In this document: in pieces, positions 17,608 through 26,188 of the stretch
Layout of the letters: each line of letters opens with the position of its first letter
Numbering within the stretch: the stretch's first letter is position 1
Origin: Nioella sp965215655
GTDB lineage: Bacteria > Pseudomonadota > Alphaproteobacteria > Rhodobacterales > Rhodobacteraceae
DNA: 64,000 nucleotides
Direction of reading: 5' to 3'
Assembly (NCBI RefSeq): GCF_965215655.1
Contig: NZ_OZ244111.1
Location: forward strand, 2,418,001-2,482,000
Translations under genes and position numbers: made by a program
Notes under the pieces: model-generated
What the model was told of the DNA's origin: nothing
What the model saw: only the letters and a program-made list of their open reading frames with translations
Database searches by the model: none

Positions 17608-19014
17608 ATGAGCAACGAAAACGTTCTGAACCTGATCCGTGAAGAAGATATCGAATATGTCGATATCCGCTTCACCGACCCGCGCGGCAAGCTGCAGCAC
17701 GTCACCGTGATGGCCGATCAGGTCGATGAGGACTTCCTCGAAGAAGGGTTCATGTTCGACGGCTCCTCCATCGCTGGCTGGAAGTCCATCGAACAGTCGG
17801 ACATGAAGCTGATGCCCGACACTGACAGCGCCTATATCGACCCGTTCTACGCGGAAAAGACGCTCTGCATCCACTGCACCGTGGTCGAGCCCGACACCGG
17901 CGAACCATATTCCCGCGACCCGCGCGGCACCGCGCAGAAGGCCGAAGCCTACCTGATCTCCTCGGGCATCGGCGACACTTCCTATTTCGGTCCCGAAGCG
18001 GAGTTTTTCCTGTTCGACGACGTACGCTTCTCGGTCGAGATGAACAAGGTCTCCTTCGAGGTCGACGCCCAGGACGCCGCCTGGAACTCGGACAGCGAAT
18101 ACGAGATGGGCAACATGGGCCACCGTCCGGGCATCAAGGGTGGCTACTTCCCCGTGAACCCGACCGACGCGGCACAGGATCTGCGGTCTGAAATGCTGTC
18201 CACCATGAAGCGCATCGGCATGAAGGTCGACAAGCACCACCACGAGGTGGCGTCCTGTCAGCACGAGCTTGGCCTGATCTTCGGCTCGCTCACCAAGCAG
18301 GCAGACGAGCTGCAGAAATACAAATACGTGATCCACAACGTGGCCCACGCCTACGGCAAATCCGCCACCTTCATGCCGAAGCCGATCTCTGGCGACAACG
18401 GCACCGGCATGCATGTGAACATGTCGATCTGGAAGGACGGCAAGCCGCTGTTTGCGGGTGACAAATATGCAGACCTGTCGGATGAGGCGCTGTATTTCAT
18501 CGGCGGCATCCTGAAGCACGCCAAGACGCTCAACGCCTTCACCAACCCGTCCACCAACTCCTACAAGCGCCTGATCCCCGGTTTTGAAGCCCCGGTTCTG
18601 CGTGCGTATTCGGCCCGCAACCGCTCTGGCTGCGTCCGTATCCCGTGGGCGGAATCGCCGAAGGCCAAGCGCGTCGAGGCCCGTTTCCCCGATCCGGCGG
18701 CAAACCCCTACCTGTGCTTCGCGGCCCTGCTGATGGCTGGTCTCGACGGCATCGAGAACAAGATCCATCCGGGCGAAGCGTCCGACAAGGACCTCTACGA
18801 CCTGCCGCCCGAGGAACTGGCCGGCATCCCGACCGTCTGCGCCAGCTTGCGCGAAGCCCTGGAAAACCTGGAAGCCGATCACGACTTCCTGCTGAAAGGT
18901 GACGTGTTCACCAAGGACCAGATCGAGGGCTACCTGGAGCTGAAGTGGGACGAGGTCTACGCCTTCGAACACTGCCCGCACCCGATCGAGTACAAGATGT
19001 ACTACAGCTGCTGA
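17608..19014 (+). CDS. glnA: Glutamine synthetase type I
   Basis: Makes glutamine from glutamate, ammonia and ATP in the cytoplasm as a dodecamer. The protein is 468 residues, the exact class for GSI-beta. Landmarks are FDGSSIAGWKSIEQSDM, the Glu-rich GPEAEFFLFD, the ATP-site KYVIHNVAHAYGKSATFMPKP, NRSGCVRIP, and DLYDLPPEE with Tyr397 as the adenylylation site. The ATG at 17608 lies 9 bases after AAGGA; a TTG two codons earlier is less likely. It is co-transcribed with glnB and closed by a strong hairpin terminator at 19036-19062. Confidence 0.98.
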   Translation: MSNENVLNLIREEDIEYVDIRFTDPRGKLQHVTVMADQVDEDFLEEGFMFDGSSIAGWKSIEQSDMKLMPDTDSAYIDPFYAEKTLCIHCTVVEPDTGEPYSRDPRGTAQKAEAYLISSGIGDTSYFGPEAEFFLFDDVRFSVEMNKVSFEVDAQDAAWNSDSEYEMGNMGHRPGIKGGYFPVNPTDAAQDLRSEMLSTMKRIGMKVDKHHHEVASCQHELGLIFGSLTKQADELQKYKYVIHNVAHAYGKSATFMPKPISGDNGTGMHVNMSIWKDGKPLFAGDKYADLSDEALYFIGGILKHAKTLNAFTNPSTNSYKRLIPGFEAPVLRAYSARNRSGCVRIPWAESPKAKRVEARFPDPAANPYLCFAALLMAGLDGIENKIHPGEASDKDLYDLPPEELAGIPTVCASLREALENLEADHDFLLKGDVFTKDQIEGYLELKWDEVYAFEHCPHPIEYKMYYSC

Positions 19015-19035
19015 TCGCGGCAGACAGAACAACGG

Positions 19036-19062
19036 AAAAGGGCGCCGGCGTGGCGCCCTTTT
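19036..19062 (+). terminator. Rho-independent terminator of glnBA
   Basis: AAAAGGGCGCC, loop GGCGT, then GGCGCCCTTTT: a perfect 11-bp stem ending in T residues, 21 bp after the glnA stop. The flanking A and T runs make it potentially bidirectional. Confidence 0.92.
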
Positions 19063-19161
19063 GCTGTTCCGGCCCCGCCCCGGGAATTGCATTTTGACAG
19101 GCCAGCGGTACGGGCCTACCCTTGGAGTATTGAGTTTCACGTCTTGACCAGAGGATTGCCC

Positions 19162-19611
19162 ATGAGACGCATGTTTGCCGCCACCGCCGTAGCCATTTCA
19201 CTCGCCGCCCCGGCCCATGCCCAGATGTTGGGCAACACCCCCCAGGATATCATGAGTGTCGCGCAAGGTTTCGGCCCGGCACAGATGGAAGCCTCGAACA
19301 ACGGTCAGCCGATGATGACCGGCACCATCGAGGGCAACAACTATGGCATCCTGATGTATGGATGCGACGATGGGGCCTGCGATTCCCTTCAGTTCTTCGC
19401 GACCTTCACAACGGAACGCAACGGGTTGACCCTGCTCAACCAGTGGAACGAGGATCAGCGGTTCGGCGCAGCCTATGTGGCCCGCAGCGGCAGCGTAATC
19501 CTGCATTGGAGCGTCAACATAGACTTCGGCGTCACCCGGCAGAACTTTGCAGACAGTTTCGACATCTGGCGGCTGACTCTGGCGGAGTTCAACAGCCACC
19601 TGACGCAGTGA
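19162..19611 (+). CDS. Exported YbjN-domain-like protein, first of a tandem pair
   Basis: Protein of 149 residues with a clear Sec signal peptide (MRRMFAATAVAISLAAPAHA, cleavage after AHA). The mature part resembles the YbjN fold: short helix, then ILMYGCDDGACDSLQFFATFTTE, NQWNEDQRFGAAYVARSGSVILHWSVNID and FADSFDIWRLTLAEF. It begins 100 bp after the glnA terminator, with AGAGGA as ribosome-binding site. The next gene is a diverged copy. It is probably periplasmic; no molecular role can be assigned. Confidence 0.8.
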   Translation: MRRMFAATAVAISLAAPAHAQMLGNTPQDIMSVAQGFGPAQMEASNNGQPMMTGTIEGNNYGILMYGCDDGACDSLQFFATFTTERNGLTLLNQWNEDQRFGAAYVARSGSVILHWSVNIDFGVTRQNFADSFDIWRLTLAEFNSHLTQ

Positions 19612-19637
19612 CACCCGAACACAAAGGGAGATCAGAG

Positions 19638-20060
19638 ATGATGCGTATCTGGATTGCAGGGCTGACCCTGCTGGCGACACCGCTGTCGGCACAGACCGCG
19701 CCGGGGGATTTGCTGGGTCAGGCGATGCTGCTTGGCCCGGCCCGGATGGAGGATGCGGGCGGCAGCCTGACCATCTTCGGCGAGGCTGGACCCGCAAGCT
19801 ATGTCGCCATGGCATCCGGTCCCGATTGCAGCAGCAGCGGCAGCAATTGCAGCACGCTCAGCTTTCAGGCCGTGGCCCCGCCGCCTTCGGGTGGCGACGC
19901 CGCAGCAGACTGGCAGGCCGCCGGTCTGGGGGGCAGCATCAGCGTCGGCGGTGACGGCTGGCTTGTGCTGAGCCACAGCGCCTCTGCCGCCGATCCTGCC
20001 GCCGCGTTTCAGGCCTGGGGGGCGTTGATGCAGGAATTCAGCGCCCGGTTCGGAAACTGA
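19638..20060 (+). CDS. Exported YbjN-like protein, diverged second copy
   Basis: Protein of 140 residues with a signal peptide (MMRIWIAGLTLLATPLSA, cleavage before QTAPG). It aligns with its upstream neighbour over LGPARMEDAGG... versus FGPAQMEASNN..., the Cys pair region, and the final AAAFQAWGALMQEFSARF versus FADSFDIWRLTLAEF. The central part is rich in Ser, Gly and Ala and is less conserved. GGGAG at 19626-19630 precedes the ATG at 19638; the following codon is also ATG. The gap to the first copy is 26 bp, so they form an operon that ends at a hairpin at 20067. Function unknown. Confidence 0.75.
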   Translation: MMRIWIAGLTLLATPLSAQTAPGDLLGQAMLLGPARMEDAGGSLTIFGEAGPASYVAMASGPDCSSSGSNCSTLSFQAVAPPPSGGDAAADWQAAGLGGSISVGGDGWLVLSHSASAADPAAAFQAWGALMQEFSARFGN

Positions 20061-20066
20061 AGGATC

Positions 20067-20088
20067 GCGGCCCGGTCAGGGCCGCTTT
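20067..20088 (+). terminator. Terminator after tandem YbjN-like genes
   Basis: GCGGCCC, loop GGTCA, GGGCCGC followed by TTT, starting 7 bp after the stop of the second YbjN-like gene and lying in front of the convergent gene at 20100. Confidence 0.75.
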
Positions 20089-20099
20089 CCCCTCTGGCC

Positions 20100-20675
20100 C
20101 TATGGGCAGGACTGGAACACACCATCCACCGGCACCGTGGTCCAGCAGATGATGCCGCCCCAGTGGAACCCGCCCGCGCCTTGCATGTCGCGCACTTCGA
20201 ACCAGGGGTAGCCGTTCATCATCACGCCGGTATTGGAGACGATCATCAGGTCTTCACCTTCCGCGAAGCTGCCGAACCGGTCATATTCCATGCCCGGCCC
20301 CACGCGCACATTGCCGCCCCAGGATCGCGCCTGAACCGGGAAGGCCCCGCCGCCCGCGCTGATCGTCTGGCAGACCAGCATCATGTCCTCGACCCGAAGC
20401 TCCGCCATATTGCCCTGCCCGCGCAATTCCATTTCCGGCCCGACATATCGAAAGCCCGATCCTGTGGGGGCGGCTGTCAGCAGCGTGGCCGGACTGGTGG
20501 CGCCACCGCCAGAGTCCATGCCCATGGCAAACCGGGCCTCTGCCCGGTCGGACATGGCCGGGTCGATCGTGACGATGTAGCTGCCATCGCCAAGCGGACC
20601 GCAGTCGAACTGGGTTTGTGCAGCCGCTGGCAGGGCCAGCATCACCAACGCTGCAACGAACGGGGTCAAGCGCAT
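20100..20675 (-). CDS. Exported protein with SH3b-like C-terminal region, copy A
   Basis: Protein of 191 residues with a signal peptide (MRLTPFVAALVMLALPAAA, cleavage before QTQFD). The C-terminal half, about residues 115-190, looks like a bacterial SH3 (SH3b) module: SWGGNVRVGPGMEYDRFGSFAEGEDLMIVSNTG...GYPWFEVRDMQGAGGFHWGGIICW. The N-terminal half has no family I recognise. It lies 18 bp after a related gene (20694-21290) with the same overall plan, and both have paired Cys. Probably periplasmic. A role in the cell envelope is plausible, but the sequence does not show one. Confidence 0.75.
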   Translation of the reverse strand: MRLTPFVAALVMLALPAAAQTQFDCGPLGDGSYIVTIDPAMSDRAEARFAMGMDSGGGATSPATLLTAAPTGSGFRYVGPEMELRGQGNMAELRVEDMMLVCQTISAGGGAFPVQARSWGGNVRVGPGMEYDRFGSFAEGEDLMIVSNTGVMMNGYPWFEVRDMQGAGGFHWGGIICWTTVPVDGVFQSCP

Positions 20676-20693
20676 TCAAAATGTCCTTTCAAA

Positions 20694-21290
20694 TTATTGA
20701 TCGCAGGAGGGCAGCGCACTCTCCAGCGGTTCGAAACCGGGACAAAGGTCTCCGCCCCAAACAAACCCGGCCGGCCCGGTCGGGTCGTAGAGCTCAAACC
20801 AGGCATATCCGTCCGTCTCCTCCTCCGAGCGGGACTGGAGGTAGAGCCGGGTTCCCGGTGCAATCTCACCCAAAGCCGGATGATCCGGCCCGGGACCCGC
20901 ATGCAGGTTTCCCCCGTTGGCACGCGCCAAAGCCGGGTAATCACCGCGCGGGTGATCCTGTGGCAGTTCAAGCATCGTACAGGGGATGATCATATCCCCT
21001 ATCTGCAACCCCGTATCCTCGGCCGCGAGGTCCAGCGAAATATCACCCGCGTGATAGCGGATCTCACCCGCGGCAGTCTCACCGATCCACAGCATGTCAT
21101 GGTCACGCCGCGCGCCGTCATGGGCGGGGGGATAGAGAAACCGTGCCTCGGTTTGATTGGGCGACATCGGCCCCACCCGGATATAGGGGGGCGCTTGGTC
21201 ATCGGTGATGCAGAAGAAATAGACGCGCGGGAAGGCCGCGGCGGGGCTGGCCAGCGCCATGGCTGCGGCCAGCACGGCAAATCGAAACAT
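20694..21290 (-). CDS. Exported protein with SH3b-like C-terminal region, copy B
   Basis: Protein of 198 residues with a signal peptide (MFRFAVLAAAMALASPAAA, cleavage before FPRVY). The last 80 residues form an SH3b-like module similar to that of the next gene: ANGGNLHAGPGPDHPALGEIAPGTRLYLQSRS...GYAWFELYDPTGPAGFVWGGDLC. The N-terminal part includes FFCITDDQAPPYIRVGPM and does not match a known domain. Its stop lies 18 bp before the start of copy A, so the two are co-transcribed and likely arose by duplication. Confidence 0.75.
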   Translation of the reverse strand: MFRFAVLAAAMALASPAAAFPRVYFFCITDDQAPPYIRVGPMSPNQTEARFLYPPAHDGARRDHDMLWIGETAAGEIRYHAGDISLDLAAEDTGLQIGDMIIPCTMLELPQDHPRGDYPALARANGGNLHAGPGPDHPALGEIAPGTRLYLQSRSEEETDGYAWFELYDPTGPAGFVWGGDLCPGFEPLESALPSCDQ

Positions 21291-21321
21291 GGTGAAATTC
21301 CTTTTCCGTCATAAAACACGG

Positions 21322-21354
21322 AAAAATTTGCGCCGGAACCGGGTCCCGGCGCAA
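21322..21354 (-). terminator. Terminator of the 21367-22107 gene
   Basis: Arms TTGCGCCGG and CCGGCGCAA flank a 9-base loop; on the minus strand the stem is followed by AAATTTTTC. It sits 12 bp after the stop of the upstream minus-strand gene. Confidence 0.8.
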
Positions 21355-21366
21355 GGAATTTCTGCC

Positions 21367-22107
21367 CTATTCAGTGGCTTCACCATCTTCGTCCGCACCC
21401 TCTTCGGGTTGCGGCTCCGGCTCGGCAGAGATGCCATCCTCGGGCGCACAGGGCCCGGCGCGCAGGTCATTGATCGTGGCCAGCGCCGCATCGGCGGCCT
21501 CCGGGTCCAGGGTGATCTGCATCGGCGCGACCAGCGGATAGATCAGCTCGCCCCGGTCGCCGCGCATCTGCAGCACATGGGTGCGGGCCATGACGGGACC
21601 GAAATTGCCAAGCACCGCATCGGCCGAGAACATCCGCTGCGCGCGGGTGCGCAGGGTGCGCGCCCCGTTGATCGCGTCGGGGTTTTCCTGATCGCCCTGT
21701 TCGGCGGCAGCGGTGCGCATATCCGAGAAGATGCCGCCAGCGGTCTGGATCGCCTCCCACGCGGATTGCGAGGGCATCAGCATCACGCGGGTGTGGCCAT
21801 TCACCGTATCTTCGGCGGGAAGGATGCCGGTCAGCGGATCAAGGTCGCGCAGATCCATGCGCAGCACCTGAACGCCGACGGGGCCGCCCATGGAATAGCC
21901 CTGGTTGGTCATCAGCGTCTGCACGATCCGGCAGCCCTGAAGCTCCAGTTCGATGGCGGTGTATTCCCCGGTCTCCTCGTTCACGATGACGCCGGGAGAC
22001 GCAGCGCGGATCGCCAGTTCCTCGGGCGTGGGCTCCTGCTGAGCGAAGGCAGGTGCAGAGGTCAGAGACAGAAGGGCAATGGACAGATAAAAACGGGGCC
22101 GGAGCAT
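21367..22107 (-). CDS. Exported protein of unknown function, acidic tail
   Basis: Protein of 246 residues starting with a signal peptide (MLRPRFYLSIALLSLTSAPAFA, cleavage before QQEPT). The middle includes EYTAIELELQGCRIVQTLMTNQGYSMGGPVGVQVLRMDLRDLD, a long helical stretch, and a second block LMPSQSAWEAIQTAGGIFSDM. The last 25 residues are strongly acidic (EPEPQPEEGADEDGEATE). Two Cys residues are widely spaced. I do not recognise a domain. It is followed by its own terminator and so is probably a single-gene transcript. Confidence 0.7.
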   Translation of the reverse strand: MLRPRFYLSIALLSLTSAPAFAQQEPTPEELAIRAASPGVIVNEETGEYTAIELELQGCRIVQTLMTNQGYSMGGPVGVQVLRMDLRDLDPLTGILPAEDTVNGHTRVMLMPSQSAWEAIQTAGGIFSDMRTAAAEQGDQENPDAINGARTLRTRAQRMFSADAVLGNFGPVMARTHVLQMRGDRGELIYPLVAPMQITLDPEAADAALATINDLRAGPCAPEDGISAEPEPQPEEGADEDGEATE

Positions 22108-22202
22108 AAGGGATCTCTCCTGTTAGAAAGGCGCGGCGGCACAATGGCACGCAGCGCCCGAGGGCGCCAGCACCAATGCACCGAATAAACGATAGAAATA
22201 GG

Positions 22203-22400
22203 TCAGAGACGGGTCATCCGGCTGGCCAGCCGGGTTGCCTGACGCGCGCGCTGCGTGTTGCGCTGGATGGCCTGTCGCTGATCGGGGGTCATCTGGTCGT
22301 CATCGCGGGCGCCGAAGGCGGCATTCACCCCGGCATCGACGCCGCGATTGATCACGCGCCTGAGCAGGCGGTTGAGGATCATGTTGATGATACGGTCCAT
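22203..22400 (-). CDS. Small basic protein, conserved-hypothetical type
   Basis: 65-residue protein beginning MDRIINMILNRLLRRVINRGVDAGVNAAF, an amphipathic helix rich in Arg, then DQMTPDQRQAIQRNTQRARQATRLASRM. The frame stays open to 22538, but the ATG at 22400 gives the compact form. It has no signal peptide or recognised domain. It lies 73 bp downstream of scpB on the same strand and could be its last operon member. The composition suggests binding to nucleic acid or membrane; that is only a guess. Confidence 0.6.
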   Translation of the reverse strand: MDRIINMILNRLLRRVINRGVDAGVNAAFGARDDDQMTPDQRQAIQRNTQRARQATRLASRMTRL

Positions 22401-22473
22401 GGGTCTGCCTCGAATCTGGTTGTTTTGTTCAGTCTGGCACGATTCCATGGCAGAATTGGGGCAATCAGGACTT

Positions 22474-23166
22474 TCAGGGTCCGAACATGTCCTCCTGTCC
22501 CGGTCCTGGGTCCAGCGCATCGTCTTCTCCGTCGTCATCGGGGCCGGGGAACATGCCGGGCGGAGGGCGGTTGTCCAGAAGGCCCGCTTCGCGCAACTCT
22601 TTCAGGCCCGGCAGGTCGCGGGTGGTTTCCAGACCGAAATGATCGAGGAACTGGGGCGTCACAACGTATGTCACAGGCCGGCCCGGCGTCATCTTGCGAC
22701 GGCCGAAGCGAATCCATTCCATCTCGATCAGCTGGTCGATGGTGCCCCGGCTGACGGACACGCCCCGGATTTCCTCGATCTCGGCGCGGGTACAGGGCTG
22801 ATGGTAGGCGATGATGGCCAGCGTTTCGATGGCCGCCCGGCTGAGCTTGCGGGTTTCCACCGTCTCGCGGCTCATCAGGAACGAGAGGTCGGGCGCGGTG
22901 CGAATGGCCCAGGCATCGCCCACGCGGGCAACGTTGACCCCCCTGCCCTGATAGCGGCGGCGCAGCAGCACCATGGCCTCTGCCGCATCGCAGCCATGGG
23001 GCATGCGATCCTGCATGGCGCGGGTGGTCAGCGGCTCGCTCGACGCAAAGAGCATCGCCTCGACCATGCGTTCCTGTTCCGCGAGCGGCGGAGCCTGGAA
23101 GAGGCTTTCCTCCTGCGTGTCCTCTACGGGTTCGTCCTGCTCGATATCCGGGTCCTCAGCGGTCAT
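22474..23166 (-). CDS. scpB: Segregation and condensation protein B
   Basis: Winged-helix subunit of the SMC-ScpAB condensin that compacts and separates the chromosome. The protein is 230 residues. The core (about 28-185) shows MVEAMLFASSEPLTTRAMQDRM, then RKLSRAAIETLAIIAYHQPCTRAEIEEIRGVSVSRGTIDQLIE, and GRPVTYVVTPQFLDHFGL, all characteristic of ScpB. The tail is acidic and probably disordered. The start overlaps the scpA stop by 11 bp, so the two are translationally linked. Confidence 0.95.
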   Translation of the reverse strand: MTAEDPDIEQDEPVEDTQEESLFQAPPLAEQERMVEAMLFASSEPLTTRAMQDRMPHGCDAAEAMVLLRRRYQGRGVNVARVGDAWAIRTAPDLSFLMSRETVETRKLSRAAIETLAIIAYHQPCTRAEIEEIRGVSVSRGTIDQLIEMEWIRFGRRKMTPGRPVTYVVTPQFLDHFGLETTRDLPGLKELREAGLLDNRPPPGMFPGPDDDGEDDALDPGPGQEDMFGP

Positions 23167-23959
23167 CGGGGCCTCTTGGTCTGAGTTGGATCGGCGCGAA
23201 TGTCTCGGTCTGGCGCAGGGTCGCTTTGCCCGCCTTCACAAGTTCCAGAGAAGCGGCGAATGTGGAGGCAGTGGCCGAGCGCCGCTTGATCGGATCGCGC
23301 CGCCAACCGTCGGGTATGAACGTCGAGATATCGACCCAATCGCCGGAAAAGCCGATCATGGAGCGCATCCGCTCCAGCGCCTCTTCCATCGTGAAAATCG
23401 AGTCGCGGTCCAGCACGAAGGGGCGGAAATCATCGCGGGTGCGGGTGCGGGCATAGGCCTGCATCAGGTCCAGCAGTGAGGCGGAATAGGTAACCTTTCG
23501 AGCGGTTTCCACCCGCTCCGGCAGGCCGCGCATGAAGCGGTCCTTGCCAAGCTGATCGCGCGCCATGATCCGCGCGGCGCGGTCGCGCATGGCTTGCAGA
23601 CGTTCAAGCTGGAAGGCCAGATGCGCGGCCAGTTCCTCGCCCGTCGGGCCCTCTTCGGACGGATCGGGGGGCAGCAGCAGCCGGGATTTGAGGAAGGCGA
23701 GCCAGGCGGCCATGACAAGGTAATCGGCGGCCAGTTCAATGCGCAGGGACCGGGCCTTTTCGACGAAGGCCAGGTATTGCTCGGCCAGTTTCAGAACCGA
23801 GATCTTGCGCAGGTCCACCTTTTGCGTGCGGCTCAGCGTCAAGAGCACGTCGAGCGGGCCTTCAAACCCGTCCACATCGACAATCAAAGCCTCCGCCGCG
23901 CGCCGTTCGGCGACGGTTTCCCAAAGGTCCTCTGGCTGGCGGTCTGTGCTGTCTGACAT
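23156..23959 (-). CDS. scpA: Segregation and condensation protein A
   Basis: Kleisin subunit that bridges SMC heads and binds ScpB. The protein is 267 residues from the ATG at 23959 (MSDSTDRQPED). The frame continues upstream to 24025, but the longer N-terminus is not typical. Diagnostic segments are VDVDGFEGPLDVLLTLSRTQKVDLRKISVLKLAEQYL and AADYLVMAAWLAFLKSRLLLPP; the C-terminal winged-helix part is more variable. It lies downstream of nagZ in a gene order common in Rhodobacteraceae (argS, SPOR protein, nagZ, scpA, scpB). Confidence 0.95.
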   Translation of the reverse strand: MSDSTDRQPEDLWETVAERRAAEALIVDVDGFEGPLDVLLTLSRTQKVDLRKISVLKLAEQYLAFVEKARSLRIELAADYLVMAAWLAFLKSRLLLPPDPSEEGPTGEELAAHLAFQLERLQAMRDRAARIMARDQLGKDRFMRGLPERVETARKVTYSASLLDLMQAYARTRTRDDFRPFVLDRDSIFTMEEALERMRSMIGFSGDWVDISTFIPDGWRRDPIKRRSATASTFAASLELVKAGKATLRQTETFAPIQLRPRGPDDR

Positions 23960-24088
23960 CAGGACGGGTCCATGGTGAAGGAGGACAAAGTCCCGGCATG
24001 GCAGGGGAATGTCAAGATCGGGCATGGGGCGCGACGACGCGATTTCGCAATCGCGTTTTCTGTCGGAACGGGTGTGTCAGGCCGGCTC

Positions 24089-25090
24089 CTATGTCAGAAG
24101 CGCCGACAACTCCGCCAGTGCCTCCGCCTCGGACAGATCAATGGCGTGGCGACGGCTGCCAAGGGCGCGTCCAAGCCGCTTCGAAGCGGCTTCCCCCAAC
24201 TCCCCCGCCGCCCTAACGACCTGATCCATTTCCTCGCGCTTGCCGTTGCAGTGCAGAACCACGTCACAACCGGCAGCTATGGCCCGCTCCGCTCGTTCAC
24301 CAATCCCGCCCGGCAGCGCGTTCATCGACAGATCGTCGGTCATCAGCAGTCCCTGAAACCCGATCTCCTCGCGGATCAACCGGATCATCGCCGGGCTGAG
24401 CGTTGCGGGCGCATCCGGGTCAATCTCTTCAAACACCAGATGCGCACTCATCCCCCAATGCAGCTTGTTCAGCGCCCGGAACGCCGCGAAATCCGTCTCT
24501 TCCAGCGCATCACGCGCGGCGGTCACATGCGGCAACTCGTGATGGCTGTCGAGCGTTCCCAGCCCATGGCCCGGCATATGCTTCATCACCGGAAACACCC
24601 CGGCATCCGACAGCCCCTCGGCCACGGCGCGCGATATTTTTACAACGGTTTCAGCATCTTCCCCGTAGCAGCGATTGCGCAGAAACGGGTGCGTCTGGTC
24701 CCGCGCGATATCCGCACAGGGCGCGCAATTGCCGTCGATGCCAAGCGCCAGATGTTCCCGTCCGATAAGATAGCTGCGCAGATACATCGACCGCGCGGCG
24801 CGCTCTGGTCCGGCCTTGGCCACCTGATCCAAGGGCGGCAGCCATTCGCGCCAATGCGGTGCACGCAGGCGCTGCACCCGCCCGCCTTCCTGATCGACGA
24901 AGATCGGCGCCGGCCAACCAACGGCGTTGCGCAGATCGCCGGTCAGCCGCTTCAGTTGCTCGGGCGTTTCCACATTGCGGGCGAACAGGATGAACCCGAC
25001 CGGCGCCACATCCCCGAAGAACGCCGCCTCGTCGCGCGTGAGCTGCGGGCCGAGGCAGCCGAGGATCGTGGCGCTTTTCGCAGCGTGCAC
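24089..25090 (-). CDS. nagZ: Beta-N-acetylhexosaminidase, peptidoglycan recycling
   Basis: Cytoplasmic family 3 glycosidase that removes GlcNAc from anhydro-muropeptides during cell-wall recycling. The protein is 333 residues. The key motifs are visible: GFILFARN near 32-39, FVDQEGGRVQRL at 64-75, KHMPGHG at 170-176 (His of the family's catalytic dyad in GHGLGTLDSHHELP) and TDDLSM at 251-256 with the Asp nucleophile. The start is a GTG at 25090, 6 bp after the SPOR-protein stop. There is no signal peptide, as expected for NagZ. Confidence 0.95.
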   Translation of the reverse strand: MHAAKSATILGCLGPQLTRDEAAFFGDVAPVGFILFARNVETPEQLKRLTGDLRNAVGWPAPIFVDQEGGRVQRLRAPHWREWLPPLDQVAKAGPERAARSMYLRSYLIGREHLALGIDGNCAPCADIARDQTHPFLRNRCYGEDAETVVKISRAVAEGLSDAGVFPVMKHMPGHGLGTLDSHHELPHVTAARDALEETDFAAFRALNKLHWGMSAHLVFEEIDPDAPATLSPAMIRLIREEIGFQGLLMTDDLSMNALPGGIGERAERAIAAGCDVVLHCNGKREEMDQVVRAAGELGEAASKRLGRALGSRRHAIDLSEAEALAELSALLT

Positions 25091-25096
25091 GGGGGC

Positions 25097-26065
25097 TTAA
25101 CGCACGGTGACAGGGATACAGGGCGCGCCCTGCGCATTCAGCGCGGTGCAGAAGCGGCGGGCATCCGAGAGATCATCGAACCCGTGCGCGCGCAAGCGGA
25201 AGAAGGCCCGCCCGCCAGACACCGCCCGCTGGATCACCCGATCCTTGTCGCGGAAGAAATCCGGGTAGAGACGCGCCAGCCGCGCCCATTCCTCGCGCGC
25301 GGTCTCCGCATCGTCAAAAGCCCCGAGCTGCACCAGCCGGGTGCCCGTCGCCAGCCCTTCCGGGTCAAGCTCGGTCACGTCAGCCGAGGCAGATGGCGCG
25401 GACACGGGTGCGGCCGGGTCCAGCGAGGCCACCAGCACCACCTCTTCCGGGCGGCTCAGCGGCCTCAGCGAACGGCTGACACCGGGGATGGCGGCGGAGA
25501 TCACCTCGATCACCGGGCGCGGCGACCCGGCTAGCGCCTCTGCCACGGCAGCCTCCACCGGGTTTTCCACGGCGGCGACCTCGGGCTCGGCCACGGGGTC
25601 AAGCGGTTCCAACGGCGTGGCCTCTTCCAGAAGCCGGTCGATCAGCGCCAGCGTTTCCTCGCCCGCGGCGTCCGCAGGCGCGGTGCTGTCCGCCGGAAGG
25701 CTGGCAGAGCTCAGGTCGATCTCTTCGATATCCAGCGGCGCCGGGGCCAGAACGATCCGATCGGCGGCCGGCGCCGCCTCCGCCCCTTCGGTAATGCGGT
25801 TCACCGCCAGCCCCTGATGGTCCGCCACGGTGCCGCCGGGGTTTTCCGGGGCCACCCGCATCGGCCCTTCCAGCGCCCGGATCACCGGCACGCCAGAGAC
25901 ATCGCGCACCGTCAGCTGCCATGCCCAGATCGCCAGCCCGACGATCAGTGCGACCGACATCAACGCGCCGATCCAGTTCACGATGATGGACATGCCCGAC
26001 GCGGCGGTTGCGCCCTCGGTGTCATACCGGGACGCGGGTTCGTCATAATACTCAATATCTGCCAT
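25097..26065 (-). CDS. SPOR-domain inner-membrane protein
   Basis: Protein of 322 residues with one membrane helix near 27-50 (IIVNWIGALMSVALIVGLAIWAW reads as the anchor), a long Pro/Ala/Glu-rich periplasmic linker, and a C-terminal SPOR domain (about 245-322: TRLVQLGAFDDAETAREEWARLARLYPDFF...RLRAHGFDDLSDARRFCTALNAQGAPCIPV). SPOR domains bind denuded peptidoglycan at the division site. It lies between argS and nagZ, an arrangement often kept in this group, which fits a wall-related role. Confidence 0.92.
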   Translation of the reverse strand: MADIEYYDEPASRYDTEGATAASGMSIIVNWIGALMSVALIVGLAIWAWQLTVRDVSGVPVIRALEGPMRVAPENPGGTVADHQGLAVNRITEGAEAAPAADRIVLAPAPLDIEEIDLSSASLPADSTAPADAAGEETLALIDRLLEEATPLEPLDPVAEPEVAAVENPVEAAVAEALAGSPRPVIEVISAAIPGVSRSLRPLSRPEEVVLVASLDPAAPVSAPSASADVTELDPEGLATGTRLVQLGAFDDAETAREEWARLARLYPDFFRDKDRVIQRAVSGGRAFFRLRAHGFDDLSDARRFCTALNAQGAPCIPVTVR

Positions 26066-26188
26066 GCCTGCCCTCGCTTCCCGGCATGGGCAGTCCGCAA
26101 ATGGCGCGGCATACCGGGTATTTCATAGCCTGCTCGATCCCCGGTCTTCGCTTTTTCGATGAACGCCCCGTTATGATCGGGGCTGTCC

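Noticed and set aside
19094..19099. TTGACA as a sigma-70 -35 box for the first YbjN-like gene
   Set aside because: No acceptable -10 hexamer at 16-18 bp spacing, so a promoter cannot be supported.
17575..19140. 521-codon open frame antisense to glnA
   Set aside because: A shadow of high-GC codon use: it covers glnA exactly on the other strand, and glnA is unmistakable with all catalytic motifs.
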